The position numbers and the translations under genes were made by a program. The notes beneath the pieces were generated by a model. The model ran no database searches. It had not been told where the DNA came from and worked only from the letters and a program-made list of their open reading frames with translations. DNA of 64,000 nt from Clostridiales bacterium (GTDB lineage: Bacteria; Bacillota; Clostridia; Saccharofermentanales; Saccharofermentanaceae): NCBI GenBank assembly GCA_017620475.1, contig JAFZQI010000016.1, forward strand, positions 1-64,000. Reading direction: 5' to 3'. Shown piece after piece: positions 43,892 through 52,748 of this stretch (positions within the stretch are counted from its first letter, which is position 1; each line of letters opens with the position of its first letter).

Positions 43892-45115
43892 TTACGGTAA
43901 CGATTCGATGATCCCGATGGCTTTCTTGCCGACTTCGAGGATACATCCGCCCTCGGTAGAGGTACCGGCCTGTTCGTCGGAAATCAGGCCGGGCCCGATC
44001 TCCAGATAGAAGATCGTATAGTCGTCATTGTCGAGGGTGTAGCCGTGCTGGCCTTTCTTCATGGCGCCGAAAGTGGTACCCGGAACGGGAGTAAAGCCCA
44101 TCTTAAATCCGGCACCGATGGCTCCGCTCTCACGCATTTCCTCATCGGTGAGTTTTCTTTTGACGCCGGGAAGAGCGAGAAAATCCTCGATGAACTGATC
44201 AAGCGATGTCTGGTCTTCCTTCGAGATATTCTCCGAAATATGCAGGAAACAAGCACCGTTAACTGTCTGGAACCAGGCGGTCTCGGGCGTAATGCCGCGC
44301 TCTTTCAGAAGATCATTCGGCAGGATGTTTTCCTTAATGTTTATGCAGGCGTGGTCGCTGAAAATAAGGATGTCGAAATGTGAGATCCCTTTCTCCGGAT
44401 CGCCGCCCGCTTTCCGCTCGGCTTCCTCGATGCCCTCGAGCATGATGCCGAGAAGTTTGTCATCATATTCGATAGACTTTCTGACATCTTCCGAATCGAT
44501 ACCACTGTGATGTTTCTGATGATCCGTATCCTGCAGATGCAGCATGTAGAAGTCGGCTTTATCGTTTGCGATCAGATCGCGTGCGGTAAACGCAATGAAG
44601 GTGTCGATGCCGAAGTAATTGAAGGATTTGCATTTCTTCATGTAACGGAAGAACTTCGGGCACAGACGGAATGTCGAGCTGTACCGGACGAACATGATGC
44701 CGCGGTAGATCATGCTCTCGGTACCGGGAACTTCAGCGATGTGGTAGCGGATCTTCTCACCGGGCGTGCAGGGATACATCATGGCACAGGAAACGAGTCC
44801 CTTGTCATGCGCTCTTTCGGGGAGCGTCTTTACCTTGATAAGACTTTTATGTGCGCGCCACTTCTCGGTTTTCGTGAAGGGGTCGTAGATGACGTTGTCA
44901 AAAAGACCGTGTTCTTCCGGCATGACACCTGTAGATATGCTGGTGTGTACGGGGTACGTATTCGAGATAAAAAGTGATTTGACGTTGCGGTGCAAAAGCC
45001 CGTACGAAGCAAGCTTCCGGAAGTTCGGAAGAGTGAGAAGATAGTTGATGTCGTTATCTGAAATGGCATCCAGAGAGATCATGATGAGCGGTCGTCCGGC
45101 GCATTTTCTGGGCAT
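43892..45115 (-). CDS. Nucleotide pyrophosphatase/phosphodiesterase-like alkaline phosphatase family
   Basis: A protein of 407 residues. ISLDAIS, SNTYPVHTSISTGV (Thr nucleophile), QDTDHQKHH, FSDHA and QHGY supply the two-zinc site of type I phosphodiesterases/NPP. No signal peptide, so cytoplasmic or membrane-associated. Substrate unknown. It diverges from deoB, whose product belongs to the same alkaline phosphatase superfamily, across a shared control region. GGAGGG precedes ATG. Confidence 0.85.
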   Translation of the reverse strand: MPRKCAGRPLIMISLDAISDNDINYLLTLPNFRKLASYGLLHRNVKSLFISNTYPVHTSISTGVMPEEHGLFDNVIYDPFTKTEKWRAHKSLIKVKTLPERAHDKGLVSCAMMYPCTPGEKIRYHIAEVPGTESMIYRGIMFVRYSSTFRLCPKFFRYMKKCKSFNYFGIDTFIAFTARDLIANDKADFYMLHLQDTDHQKHHSGIDSEDVRKSIEYDDKLLGIMLEGIEEAERKAGGDPEKGISHFDILIFSDHACINIKENILPNDLLKERGITPETAWFQTVNGACFLHISENISKEDQTSLDQFIEDFLALPGVKRKLTDEEMRESGAIGAGFKMGFTPVPGTTFGAMKKGQHGYTLDNDDYTIFYLEIGPGLISDEQAGTSTEGGCILEVGKKAIGIIESLP

Positions 45116-45129
45116 GGGAAAATCCCTCC

Positions 45130-45164
45130 TGACAAGATGTATTTTGTCACATATACGATATAAT
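45130..45164 (+). promoter_or_regulatory. deoB control region: palindrome and -10
   Basis: TGACAA (45130-45135), 8 bp, TTGTCA (45144-45149) form a perfect inverted repeat; TATAAT lies at 45159-45164. No clear -35, as if an activator or the palindrome covers it. Shared with the divergent phosphodiesterase gene. Confidence 0.5.
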
Positions 45165-45209
45165 AAGAATAAGTTTTAGTAAACTCCCCGACAGGAAAGA
45201 GAGGAAATC

Positions 45210-46385
45210 ATGGGCAAAAGAGTCATTCTGATCGTACTGGACAGCTGCGGGATCGGCGGCGCGAAAGACGCAGCGGCATTCGGAGACGAGGGGTCGCATA
45301 CCCTCGGCGCATGCTCCAAAGACAGTGTTTTTTCCATAGCCAATATGAAACGGATCGGTATGGGGTGCATCAAGGATGCACTTCCGTACGAGGAACAGGA
45401 CAAAGATGGGGCCGGTGCCTGGGCGCGGCTCGAGGAAGCCTCCATGGGAAAGGACACGACCATCGGACACTGGGAGATCGCGGGTGTGATATCTCCCAAA
45501 CCTCTGCCGACTTATCCGAATGGCTTTCCGTCGGACGTGATCGAGGAATTTGAGAAGCGTACCGGTCGAAAAGCACTGTGTAATAAGCCTTATTCGGGTA
45601 CGGAAGTAATCAAGGATTACGGGCAGGAGCACGTCAAGACCGGAGATCTGATCGTGTATACTTCGGCGGACAGTGTTTTTCAAATTGCGGCGCATGAAGA
45701 TGTCGTGCCGGTCGAGGAACTCTACCGCTACTGTGAGATCGCACGTGAGATCCTGGTGGGAGAGCATGGTGTGGGACGGGTCATCGCAAGACCTTTTGTC
45801 GGGGAGTATCCGAATTTCGAGAGAACATCCAACCGTCATGACTTCTCGCTTCAGCCGCCGAGGCCGACGCTTCTTGATGATCTGACGGAGGCGCGGATCC
45901 CGGTCTACGGCGTGGGAAAGATCTACGATATTTTTGCCGGAAGAGGGGTCGCGACAACGGTTCGGACTTCCGGAAATATCGATGGGATCGAGCAGACGAT
46001 CGGGGCGATGGAGACGCAGCAGGAGGGATTAATATTTGTTAATCTCGTGGACTTCGATATGCTCTACGGACATCGGAATGATGTGCACGGATATGCCGAG
46101 GCGCTGACCTATTTTGATGACCGTCTTCCGGAGATCCTGGTGCGTCTTCAGAAGGATGATATCCTCATGATCACAGCGGATCACGGCTGCGATCCTTCTA
46201 CTCCTTCGACGGATCACAGCAGAGAGAATGTGCCGTTTCTGGCGTATGGAGACAGAGTGAAGCCGGGCACGGATCTGGGTACGAGAAAGAGTTTCGCGGA
46301 TATTGCGAAAACGATCGGGGATTACTTCGGTATCAACACCAATAATCTGGACGGCGAGTCGTTCTGGAAAGAGATGCGCAATTAA
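45210..46385 (+). CDS. deoB: Phosphopentomutase
   Basis: A protein of 391 residues. IVLDSCGIGGAKDAAAFGD and DTTIGHWEIAG are DeoB signatures with metal Asp and the phosphorylated Thr; the C-terminal MITADHGCDPST and DHSRENVPFLAY complete the alkaline phosphatase core. It interconverts ribose/deoxyribose 1- and 5-phosphates, using Mn2+. First gene of a deoB-deoC-cdd salvage operon. Confidence 0.95.
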   Translation: MGKRVILIVLDSCGIGGAKDAAAFGDEGSHTLGACSKDSVFSIANMKRIGMGCIKDALPYEEQDKDGAGAWARLEEASMGKDTTIGHWEIAGVISPKPLPTYPNGFPSDVIEEFEKRTGRKALCNKPYSGTEVIKDYGQEHVKTGDLIVYTSADSVFQIAAHEDVVPVEELYRYCEIAREILVGEHGVGRVIARPFVGEYPNFERTSNRHDFSLQPPRPTLLDDLTEARIPVYGVGKIYDIFAGRGVATTVRTSGNIDGIEQTIGAMETQQEGLIFVNLVDFDMLYGHRNDVHGYAEALTYFDDRLPEILVRLQKDDILMITADHGCDPSTPSTDHSRENVPFLAYGDRVKPGTDLGTRKSFADIAKTIGDYFGINTNNLDGESFWKEMRN

Positions 46386-46472
46386 CGTGCGGCAAAGGGA
46401 ATGCTTGATCGGAGCAAAGTCCGGATCGGTACATGATTGAAGCATAGATCGGAAGAGGAAAGGAAGAAAACG

Positions 46473-47123
46473 ATGAAGAATTACACGGATGAAGAGAAGA
46501 AAATATTGAGTAAAGTGGATCATACGCTGCTCCGTACGACATCGACGCTGGATGAGATCCGGGCGCTGTGCGATGCGGCGCTTGAAGCGGGGACGGCGAG
46601 CGTCTGCATTCCGCCGTGCTATGTCGACGATGCGGCGCAATACCTGAAGGGAAGACTTGCCGTGTGCACGGTGATCGGCTTTCCCAACGGGTACTGTACG
46701 ACAGCAACGAAGGTAGCTGAGGCGAAGGAAGCGATCCGGCTCGGTGCATCGGAGATCGATATGGTGATCAACCTCTGTGATGTGAAAAACGGAAATTTCG
46801 ACCGGGTGTATATGGAACTTCTGGCCATGCGCGAAGCCTGTGAGGGCGTGATCCTGAAGGTCATTATCGAGACCTGCCAGCTTACGCGGGAAGAGAAGAT
46901 CCGGATGTGTGAACTGGTCAGCAAAGCCAAGGCGGATTTCATCAAGACATCGACTGGTTTTTCCACCGGTGGAGCGACCGTAGAGGATGTGCGGCTTCTT
47001 CGTGAATACTGCGCTCCGGAAGTGAAGGTCAAGGCGGCCGGCGGCATCAAGGATTTCGAGGATGCGAAGGCCATGGTCGAAGCGGGAGCGGACAGACTCG
47101 GGACAAGCCGTCTGGTGAAGTGA
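46473..47123 (+). CDS. deoC: Deoxyribose-phosphate aldolase
   Basis: A protein of 216 residues. KVDHTLLR starts the barrel, GVILKVIIETC and DFIKTSTGFS carry the two active Lys residues, and AAGGIKDFEDA binds phosphate. It splits deoxyribose 5-phosphate to acetaldehyde and glyceraldehyde 3-phosphate. ATG 46473 is preferred because GAGGAAAGGAAG precedes it; the frame is open 36 bp further up. 87 bp separate it from deoB. Confidence 0.94.
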   Translation: MKNYTDEEKKILSKVDHTLLRTTSTLDEIRALCDAALEAGTASVCIPPCYVDDAAQYLKGRLAVCTVIGFPNGYCTTATKVAEAKEAIRLGASEIDMVINLCDVKNGNFDRVYMELLAMREACEGVILKVIIETCQLTREEKIRMCELVSKAKADFIKTSTGFSTGGATVEDVRLLREYCAPEVKVKAAGGIKDFEDAKAMVEAGADRLGTSRLVK

Positions 47124-47203
47124 AACATTGGGAGATTCGCGCTGATGTTTTTGCGGCGGCAGATCGGGACGAAAAGAAAGAAAAGCGAAGGGAGTGCAGT
47201 GCT

Positions 47204-47647
47204 ATGTCGGATAATATGATGAACGGGAAATTGCCGGCGGAATTAGATGGGAAAGCCCTTTTGGAAGAGGCACGGATCGCGCGGCAGAATGCCTATGCTC
47301 CGTACTCCGGATTCGCCGTAGGCGCGGCCCTTCTTACCAAGGACGGGAAGATCTACCGCGGATGTAATATCGAGTCGTCCGTCTTTTCTCCGAGCCTTTG
47401 TGCCGAGCGTGTTGCGCTGGCCAAGGCGATCAGTGAAGGAGAGAAGGAATTTGCGGCGATCGCCATCGTCGGAGGCCCGGCCTGCATCGAACCGCATTCG
47501 CCATGTTTCCCTTGCGGCGTGTGCCGGCAGGTGCTAAGCGAACACGTCGATGGCAGTGCTTTTCGCATAGTAGTGGAAGAAGACGGCGAGGCGGTATCCT
47601 ACACGCTCGCCGAACTCCTCCCGAAGACTTTTGTATTTGAAGGATAG
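47204..47647 (+). CDS. cdd: Cytidine deaminase
   Basis: A protein of 147 residues. CAERVALA and PCGVCRQVL supply the three zinc Cys and the catalytic Glu of small tetrameric cytidine deaminase. It deaminates cytidine and deoxycytidine, which suits the deo operon. ATG 47204 has GGGAG nine bases upstream; a GTG at 47120 overlapping the deoC stop would give a 28-residue extension not usual in the family. An exact copy of the CAGTGCTTTT word lies at 47554. Confidence 0.93.
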   Translation: MSDNMMNGKLPAELDGKALLEEARIARQNAYAPYSGFAVGAALLTKDGKIYRGCNIESSVFSPSLCAERVALAKAISEGEKEFAAIAIVGGPACIEPHSPCFPCGVCRQVLSEHVDGSAFRIVVEEDGEAVSYTLAELLPKTFVFEG

Positions 47648-47681
47648 ATATTCACACCTTCGTATGAGAAAGTGTCGGCTT

Positions 47682-49028
47682 TTATACGAAAGCCCAGGAA
47701 ATGAATTCCATGATGACATAACTTGCTGAAGCGTACCAAAGCCAGGGGGCGAAGGTGCGTTTCCTTGTGACCAGGTAAACGATGGCGAGGGCGGCGCCGA
47801 CGAAGACTACGGAGGTGCCCCACAGTCCGAGCGTGCGGGAAACTGTGTATCCGAAGCGAGACATGTAGAGGATGATCTTGCTGGCGGAAATGGCGGCGAA
47901 CACCATGCTTTCGGCCATGAGGACGATGCTCAGGATGTGCAGGAGACGGTTGTCCTTGGAGCCGAAAATGCGTACCAGAGACAGAAGAATAAAGTTGATG
48001 ATCACGACATTGATGAGTTCGTGGAATCCGCTGACGGCATATTCGGAGGCGGTGAATGCTTCCGGTAATACTCCGGCAAAAGCACTGAACATGTAACTGG
48101 CCTGCGAGACATAGAAGGCGAGATAAACGGCGATGAAGGCCGACATCACGGCGGCGAAGAGTTTGTCCGGCATGATACGGAGCTTCGTGGAATGGGCGAG
48201 GAGTTTATTATGAAATTCCGCCTCTTGTTCGTTATCCTTGTTCACGCATCCCTGATAAAGACCAAAGAGGAAAGCGCCCACCGGGAGACTGAAGAGGAAT
48301 TTGATCATGGATTCGGAAATAGAGATCTGCTCCCAGAACTGATCGATGGAGAAAAGAGCATAACTGAAGTTCTTGTCTACGGATGCCAGATTGCTTAATG
48401 CGATGTTGAAGATGATGAAGATGAAGAAGAGGATGCCGATGATCCCGCAGATGTGGCCGGGTTTCCTTTTCTCGGTGCAGGTGGTGTCATTTGTGATACT
48501 GCCGGAGGTTTCGCTGCTGTTCCCGGAAGAGAGCGCTGCGGGGGCCGTGCATCTTCGGAGGCATTCGGCAACGGTGCAGAAACGGGTGCCGATGTTCCCG
48601 AATGTCAGACGGAAGCAGCCGTTGGTCAGGTCCATGGGCATCAGGCAGGATGAACGGTCGGTGAGAAGGTGTCCGGTTCCGACCTGGACCATGTAGATGA
48701 CGACCATGTGGATGAAGAACAGGCTCAGTCCGCAGAGACTTCCGTTATACGTACTGATGGCTAGAAGCAGAAGGATCGCTTCCCAGAACCTGGGCTCGAT
48801 CTTCTGAATGGGTGTCGGGCTGAATCTGCCGCTCAGCTGCAACTGGCGCATGGAAAGCTCCAGCCAGAGGATGGCACCGGCGCAAAGCGCGCTTAAATAG
48901 ATCGTTACGGCAAGCCGGTTATGGCTTGAACTTAATGAGAAAAGGTTGATGTATGCGTAGGAAAAAACGTAGCTTAATCCAAGACAGATGACTTTCAGCG
49001 TCTCTGCCCGCTTCGTGTTCGTATTCAT
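47682..49028 (-). CDS. DUF4173-like polytopic membrane protein
   Basis: A protein of 448 residues with about ten membrane helices. The long middle segment with hydrophilic Ser/Thr/Cys-rich insert (about 140-190) and the later YVSQASYMFSAFAGVLPEAF block fit DUF4153/DUF4173 proteins, whose function is unknown. AAGGAG precedes ATG. It lies 74 bp after the XRE gene on the same strand and is probably in one operon with the regulator and DUF2975 gene. Confidence 0.75.
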   Translation of the reverse strand: MNTNTKRAETLKVICLGLSYVFSYAYINLFSLSSSHNRLAVTIYLSALCAGAILWLELSMRQLQLSGRFSPTPIQKIEPRFWEAILLLLAISTYNGSLCGLSLFFIHMVVIYMVQVGTGHLLTDRSSCLMPMDLTNGCFRLTFGNIGTRFCTVAECLRRCTAPAALSSGNSSETSGSITNDTTCTEKRKPGHICGIIGILFFIFIIFNIALSNLASVDKNFSYALFSIDQFWEQISISESMIKFLFSLPVGAFLFGLYQGCVNKDNEQEAEFHNKLLAHSTKLRIMPDKLFAAVMSAFIAVYLAFYVSQASYMFSAFAGVLPEAFTASEYAVSGFHELINVVIINFILLSLVRIFGSKDNRLLHILSIVLMAESMVFAAISASKIILYMSRFGYTVSRTLGLWGTSVVFVGAALAIVYLVTRKRTFAPWLWYASASYVIMEFISWAFV

Positions 49029-49102
49029 TTTTCGACTCCTTTTTGAAAATCACTGTGCAGGCCGAGATGCGGTCATCTTATGACGGCCTGCACGAATATG
49101 CT

Positions 49103-49336
49103 TTACTCGTCGGATTTCTTCTCTCCCGGCGGGTCTTCCTGATACTCCAGGATGTCGCCCGGCTGACAGGAAAGTGCCTGGCAGATGTCGTTCAGAGTAC
49201 TGAAACGGACGGCTTTGGCTTTCTGATTCTTGAGGATGGAAAGATTGGCGGGGGTGATGCCGATCTTCGCGGCCAGGTCACCTGCGGAGATCTTACGCTT
49301 TGCCATCATGACGTCTAAGTTAACAATGATTGCCAT
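49103..49336 (-). CDS. XRE-family regulator, YozG-like
   Basis: A protein of 77 residues, almost only a helix-turn-helix: SAGDLAAKIGITPANLSILK with recognition helix, then FSTLNDICQALSCQPGDILE. YozG-type regulators nearly always sit beside DUF2975 membrane proteins, as here (13 bp upstream). AAAGGTGG precedes ATG. It probably regulates its own operon through the TTATCG palindrome near 49970. Confidence 0.88.
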   Translation of the reverse strand: MAIIVNLDVMMAKRKISAGDLAAKIGITPANLSILKNQKAKAVRFSTLNDICQALSCQPGDILEYQEDPPGEKKSDE

Positions 49337-49349
49337 AGTATCACCACCT

Positions 49350-49850
49350 TTACACTGTCAGATCCAGCTCGGTGCGCATGTCGATGGCTTTGTCCATCAC
49401 CAGGCGTACACACTGGACAATAAGTCCGACGAAGAGTCCGATCAGAGAGATGGCAGCCAGCGCGTAGCAGGCACAGGCGCCTACGAAACAGACCAGACAG
49501 ATCAGGAAACAGCAGATCGACACAACGGACATCAATCGGGTATTGGCCTTGTCGAAGATCTTGTCTTTCTTCAGGTTACGTACCAGTGCGACCACACCGA
49601 AGATGATCGGGTATGTAAGACCTGTGGAAAGGTAAAAGCAGGTGAGGAAGACATGGAACCGGACTCTCTCGCTGTCGAGGAAGGAGAGCTGGCTGAGATA
49701 ACCGGTCTTAAAGAAATGATCCTGCCAGCAGTAGTCGCAGAAAGAATAGCCGAAAATGTCGCCGGCCAGCACACAGAGGAAGAATGCCGCGCAGGCGGCA
49801 AGCGTGCAGTTCAGCCAGAGCGAGTAACTTGTTTTATTTGATGCAGACAT
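49350..49850 (-). CDS. DUF2975 membrane protein
   Basis: A protein of 166 residues with four membrane helices and a KDKIFDKANTRLMS loop, a DUF2975 hallmark. Role unknown; it is the usual partner of YozG-type regulators. ATG 49850 follows TAGGAGG, so the open frame upstream is not used. First gene of the operon. Confidence 0.85.
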   Translation of the reverse strand: MSASNKTSYSLWLNCTLAACAAFFLCVLAGDIFGYSFCDYCWQDHFFKTGYLSQLSFLDSERVRFHVFLTCFYLSTGLTYPIIFGVVALVRNLKKDKIFDKANTRLMSVVSICCFLICLVCFVGACACYALAAISLIGLFVGLIVQCVRLVMDKAIDMRTELDLTV

Positions 49851-49933
49851 AGTTTTTACGCCTCCTAGAATGATTCTTTTTTCTGTGCCCGGGGCGCGCA
49901 CCCGGGGAAACATCACTTTCTGATTTCGAGCTT

Positions 49934-49986
49934 ATAGTAACACGGTCATTATCGAAATGCAAGCATTTTTTATCGAAAAACGATAA
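49934..49986 (-). promoter_or_regulatory. Promoter and palindrome of the DUF2975-XRE operon
   Basis: Minus strand: TTGCAT (49962-49957), 17 bp, TACTAT (49939-49934). TTATCGAAAAACGATAA (49970-49986) is a perfect palindrome apart from its centre, and a further ATCGAA lies in the spacer. A likely autoregulatory site for the XRE protein. Confidence 0.65.
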
Positions 49987-50046
49987 AAATATCACGAAAA
50001 GCAATTATTTCGCGTAAAGTTGTGCAAAGTCACGACCCGAATTTCG

Positions 50047-50074
50047 TTGAAAGATGCGAAAAACTTCTTATAAT
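50047..50074 (+). promoter_or_regulatory. Promoter of the LTA-synthase/helicase/cellulase operon
   Basis: TTGAAA (50047-50052), 16 bp, TATAAT (50069-50074). Leader of about 80 nt. Confidence 0.7.
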
Positions 50075-50094
50075 AGGTAACATGCAGATAAAAT

Positions 50095-50128
50095 GGGTAT
50101 TTGTGGGCAAATGCATTTTCAAATACCC
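50095..50128 (+). promoter_or_regulatory. Leader hairpin before the LTA-synthase-like gene
   Basis: GGGTATTTG (50095-50103) pairs perfectly with CAAATACCC (50120-50128) around 16 nt. No T run follows, so it is not a terminator; it sits 31 nt before the TTG start. Confidence 0.6.
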
Positions 50129-50159
50129 TCGAAACAAATGAGAAAAACGGAGAGAGACT

Positions 50160-52748
50160 TTGATCAAGTTTACGAAAAGAAGGCTGAGTTTTACTCGGAA
50201 TAAGCTGCGCTGGGGCATCGTGATCGCGGCGATGCTTGTGATGCTGCTTGTAGTTCTTTTCGCGTCGTCCGTATTTGAATCCAAAGAAACGGTTACCTAC
50301 CTTGGACGACGTTCGCAACCGGCGGGCGTACTGAACGGAGAGGAGCCGCTGGTGCAGCCTTTCGTCCCGGAGAAACGGCATGTGGATTATATCGAGATCC
50401 GTTTCGCTTCCAATGTGGAAGAAGGTAATGTTGTCGCTCCGGAAGGGATCCTGGTGTTCCAGGTGACTGAAGAGGATGGCGACCTGCTCTATGCTGAGAA
50501 TGTGCCGATCATGGACATCAAGGACAATGAGTATATCCGGTTTAAGCTCGATCAGACACTGGAACTGGAGAAGACCTATCTCATCCTGATGAAGACCGTG
50601 GGGACAAAAGGTGAAGAAGTGCCGACGGTGTGGGTGTCGACCAATGTCCGTGATGCGCTTCGTGATGTAAGCTATCCGGGAGTCAGCAGCAGTATCCGCA
50701 TGCAGTGCAATGCCCAGTTCCGTTATTCCGAGATGGATTATCCGGCGATGATCATCAGCATCTTCCTGGTGCTGATCTGCGGACTTCTGGCGGTGACACA
50801 TGTAGATCTGTCAGATAAGGAAAACGAGTATTTGTTTGTGACGGTCATGTGCCTCATGCCGGTCCTGATGTTTACCATCACCGAGCTTCTGAACAACAAT
50901 TCCCTGCTCCTGAAATCCGTGGCGGCATATCTGGTGAACTATGCGCTGTATCTGTTTTTATACCTGGTGCTGTTTATAGCATTCAACCGGTTCCGCCTGA
51001 CGACGATCATCGTGAACGCCGTGATCTTTGCCATCGCGATCTTCAATTATTTCAAGTTCCTCTGGAGAGGTGAGCCGGTACAGCTGCTGGATGTGGTCAC
51101 GCTTCAGACGGCGATGAATGTGTCGGACAACTACCACATCGAGCTGTCTCCGATATTGATCATCTCCGCACTTCTTTTCATTCTCTCGATCATCATTGTG
51201 ACAAAGATCCGATTCGCACTGTCCAGAAAGAGGAGCCGCGCGTATCTGGGGATACTGGCTTCGGTACTTGGCATTTTCCTTCTCCTGGTCCTGGTGGACT
51301 CCAGAAGAAATTCCAATTCGATGCTGGACATGATGAGAGAACTCGGATTTGTCAGAAATGAGAACAATCAGCCGTCGAATTACATGAAGAACGGCATGGT
51401 GGTGGCGCTGACGATGAATGCCCAGCATGTGTCGGTACAGATTCCGGAAGGATATTCACAGGAGTCCGTACAGCATATTCAGGAGATCATTAAGAGCACG
51501 CAAGAAGAATATTCGATCCTGCCCAGCCATGTTATGACGAAATACGAACTGGATAAGAGCACTCACGAGCAAGAGGGAAAGCGGGTGCTCAAGGAAGGTG
51601 AAAAACCGAACATCATCTGCATCATGGATGAGTCCTATTCCGATATGTCTTCTGTCGGACACTTTGAGACGAATCTGGAATTGCATCCTTACATGGATGC
51701 GCTTTTCCAGGGCGACAATGTGATCCACGGAGATCTCTTTGTTTCCGTGTATGGCGGCGGAACCGCCAACTCGGAGTTTGAATTCCTGACGGGAAACTCG
51801 ATGGCTTTCTTCCCGAACGGAAGTATTCCTTACCAGCAGTATATCGAGAGCGACACGGGATCACTGGCTCGTTTCCTCAAGGGGAAAGGGTATCAGACCA
51901 TTGCGGTACATCCCTATCTCGCATCTGGATGGAACCGTCCGGACGTGTATGAGAAACTGGCGTTCGATCAGTTCCTTTCCATCGATGATTTCAACGAGAA
52001 TGCAGGATATATCCGTTCCTATATTTCCGACAAGAGCTCCTTTGATAAGCTGATCGAACTTTATGAAAACAAGGAAGAAGGACAGCCGCTGTTCCTTTTC
52101 AATGTAACGATGCAGAATCACGGGCAGTATACCAGTACGAATCCGAACTTCAATCAGGATGTCCAGCTGGTTGACTATCCGGGCAAATTCCCGGAGACGG
52201 AACAGTATCTGTCGCTGGCCCGCCAGACCGACATCGCGGTGCAGGATCTGGTGGACTACTTCTATTCCGTTGACGAGCCGGTGATCATCTGTTTCTTCGG
52301 AGATCACCTCCCGAGCATGAAGAACGGTTTCTACGAGACCATGATGGATAAGGAGACCTTCGATATGACGGCGGAGGAGATGCAGAATCTCTATAAGACG
52401 GATTTCTTTATCTGGGCGAATTACGATATTCCCGAATATGAGATCAAGAACATCAGTCTGAACTACCTGTCGACCCTTCTTCTTCAGATGACGGGACTGG
52501 ATCTTCCGGAATATAACCTTCTGATTGCGGAAACCTATAATCAGTATCCGGTGCTGACCACGATGGGTGTTTATGATAAAGCCGGCAACAGATATAACTC
52601 CATGGAAGATGTACCGGATGCGACAGGACTTCTCAACGAGTACAACATCCTGGCATACAATAATGTGTTTGAAACGACCGCACGCCGGGCAGAGATCTTC
52701 GATATCGTAGATTATGTCCCGTGGAAAAAGGAGACCGAAGAATCGTGA
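50160..52748 (+). CDS. LTA-synthase-family sulfatase-fold membrane protein
   Basis: A protein of 862 residues: one N-terminal helix, an extracytoplasmic domain (about 45-190), about six helices (195-385), then a sulfatase-fold domain with CIMDESYSDM (metal, about 487), GGGTANSEFEFLTG (Thr nucleophile, about 534), QNHGQY and FFGDHLPS (about 711). LTA synthases polymerise glycerol phosphate outside the membrane; the family also includes phosphoethanolamine and phosphoglycerol transferases, so the exact donor is open. The start is TTG with GGAGAG upstream. It is the first of three overlapping genes. Confidence 0.88.
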   Translation: MIKFTKRRLSFTRNKLRWGIVIAAMLVMLLVVLFASSVFESKETVTYLGRRSQPAGVLNGEEPLVQPFVPEKRHVDYIEIRFASNVEEGNVVAPEGILVFQVTEEDGDLLYAENVPIMDIKDNEYIRFKLDQTLELEKTYLILMKTVGTKGEEVPTVWVSTNVRDALRDVSYPGVSSSIRMQCNAQFRYSEMDYPAMIISIFLVLICGLLAVTHVDLSDKENEYLFVTVMCLMPVLMFTITELLNNNSLLLKSVAAYLVNYALYLFLYLVLFIAFNRFRLTTIIVNAVIFAIAIFNYFKFLWRGEPVQLLDVVTLQTAMNVSDNYHIELSPILIISALLFILSIIIVTKIRFALSRKRSRAYLGILASVLGIFLLLVLVDSRRNSNSMLDMMRELGFVRNENNQPSNYMKNGMVVALTMNAQHVSVQIPEGYSQESVQHIQEIIKSTQEEYSILPSHVMTKYELDKSTHEQEGKRVLKEGEKPNIICIMDESYSDMSSVGHFETNLELHPYMDALFQGDNVIHGDLFVSVYGGGTANSEFEFLTGNSMAFFPNGSIPYQQYIESDTGSLARFLKGKGYQTIAVHPYLASGWNRPDVYEKLAFDQFLSIDDFNENAGYIRSYISDKSSFDKLIELYENKEEGQPLFLFNVTMQNHGQYTSTNPNFNQDVQLVDYPGKFPETEQYLSLARQTDIAVQDLVDYFYSVDEPVIICFFGDHLPSMKNGFYETMMDKETFDMTAEEMQNLYKTDFFIWANYDIPEYEIKNISLNYLSTLLLQMTGLDLPEYNLLIAETYNQYPVLTTMGVYDKAGNRYNSMEDVPDATGLLNEYNILAYNNVFETTARRAEIFDIVDYVPWKKETEES

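Larger units (their letters stand above)
49851..50159. other. 309-bp divergent control region
   Basis: Holds the DUF2975-XRE promoter and palindrome (49934-49986), the LTA-synthase operon promoter (50047-50074) and its leader hairpin (50095-50128). No small gene seen. Confidence 0.6.
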
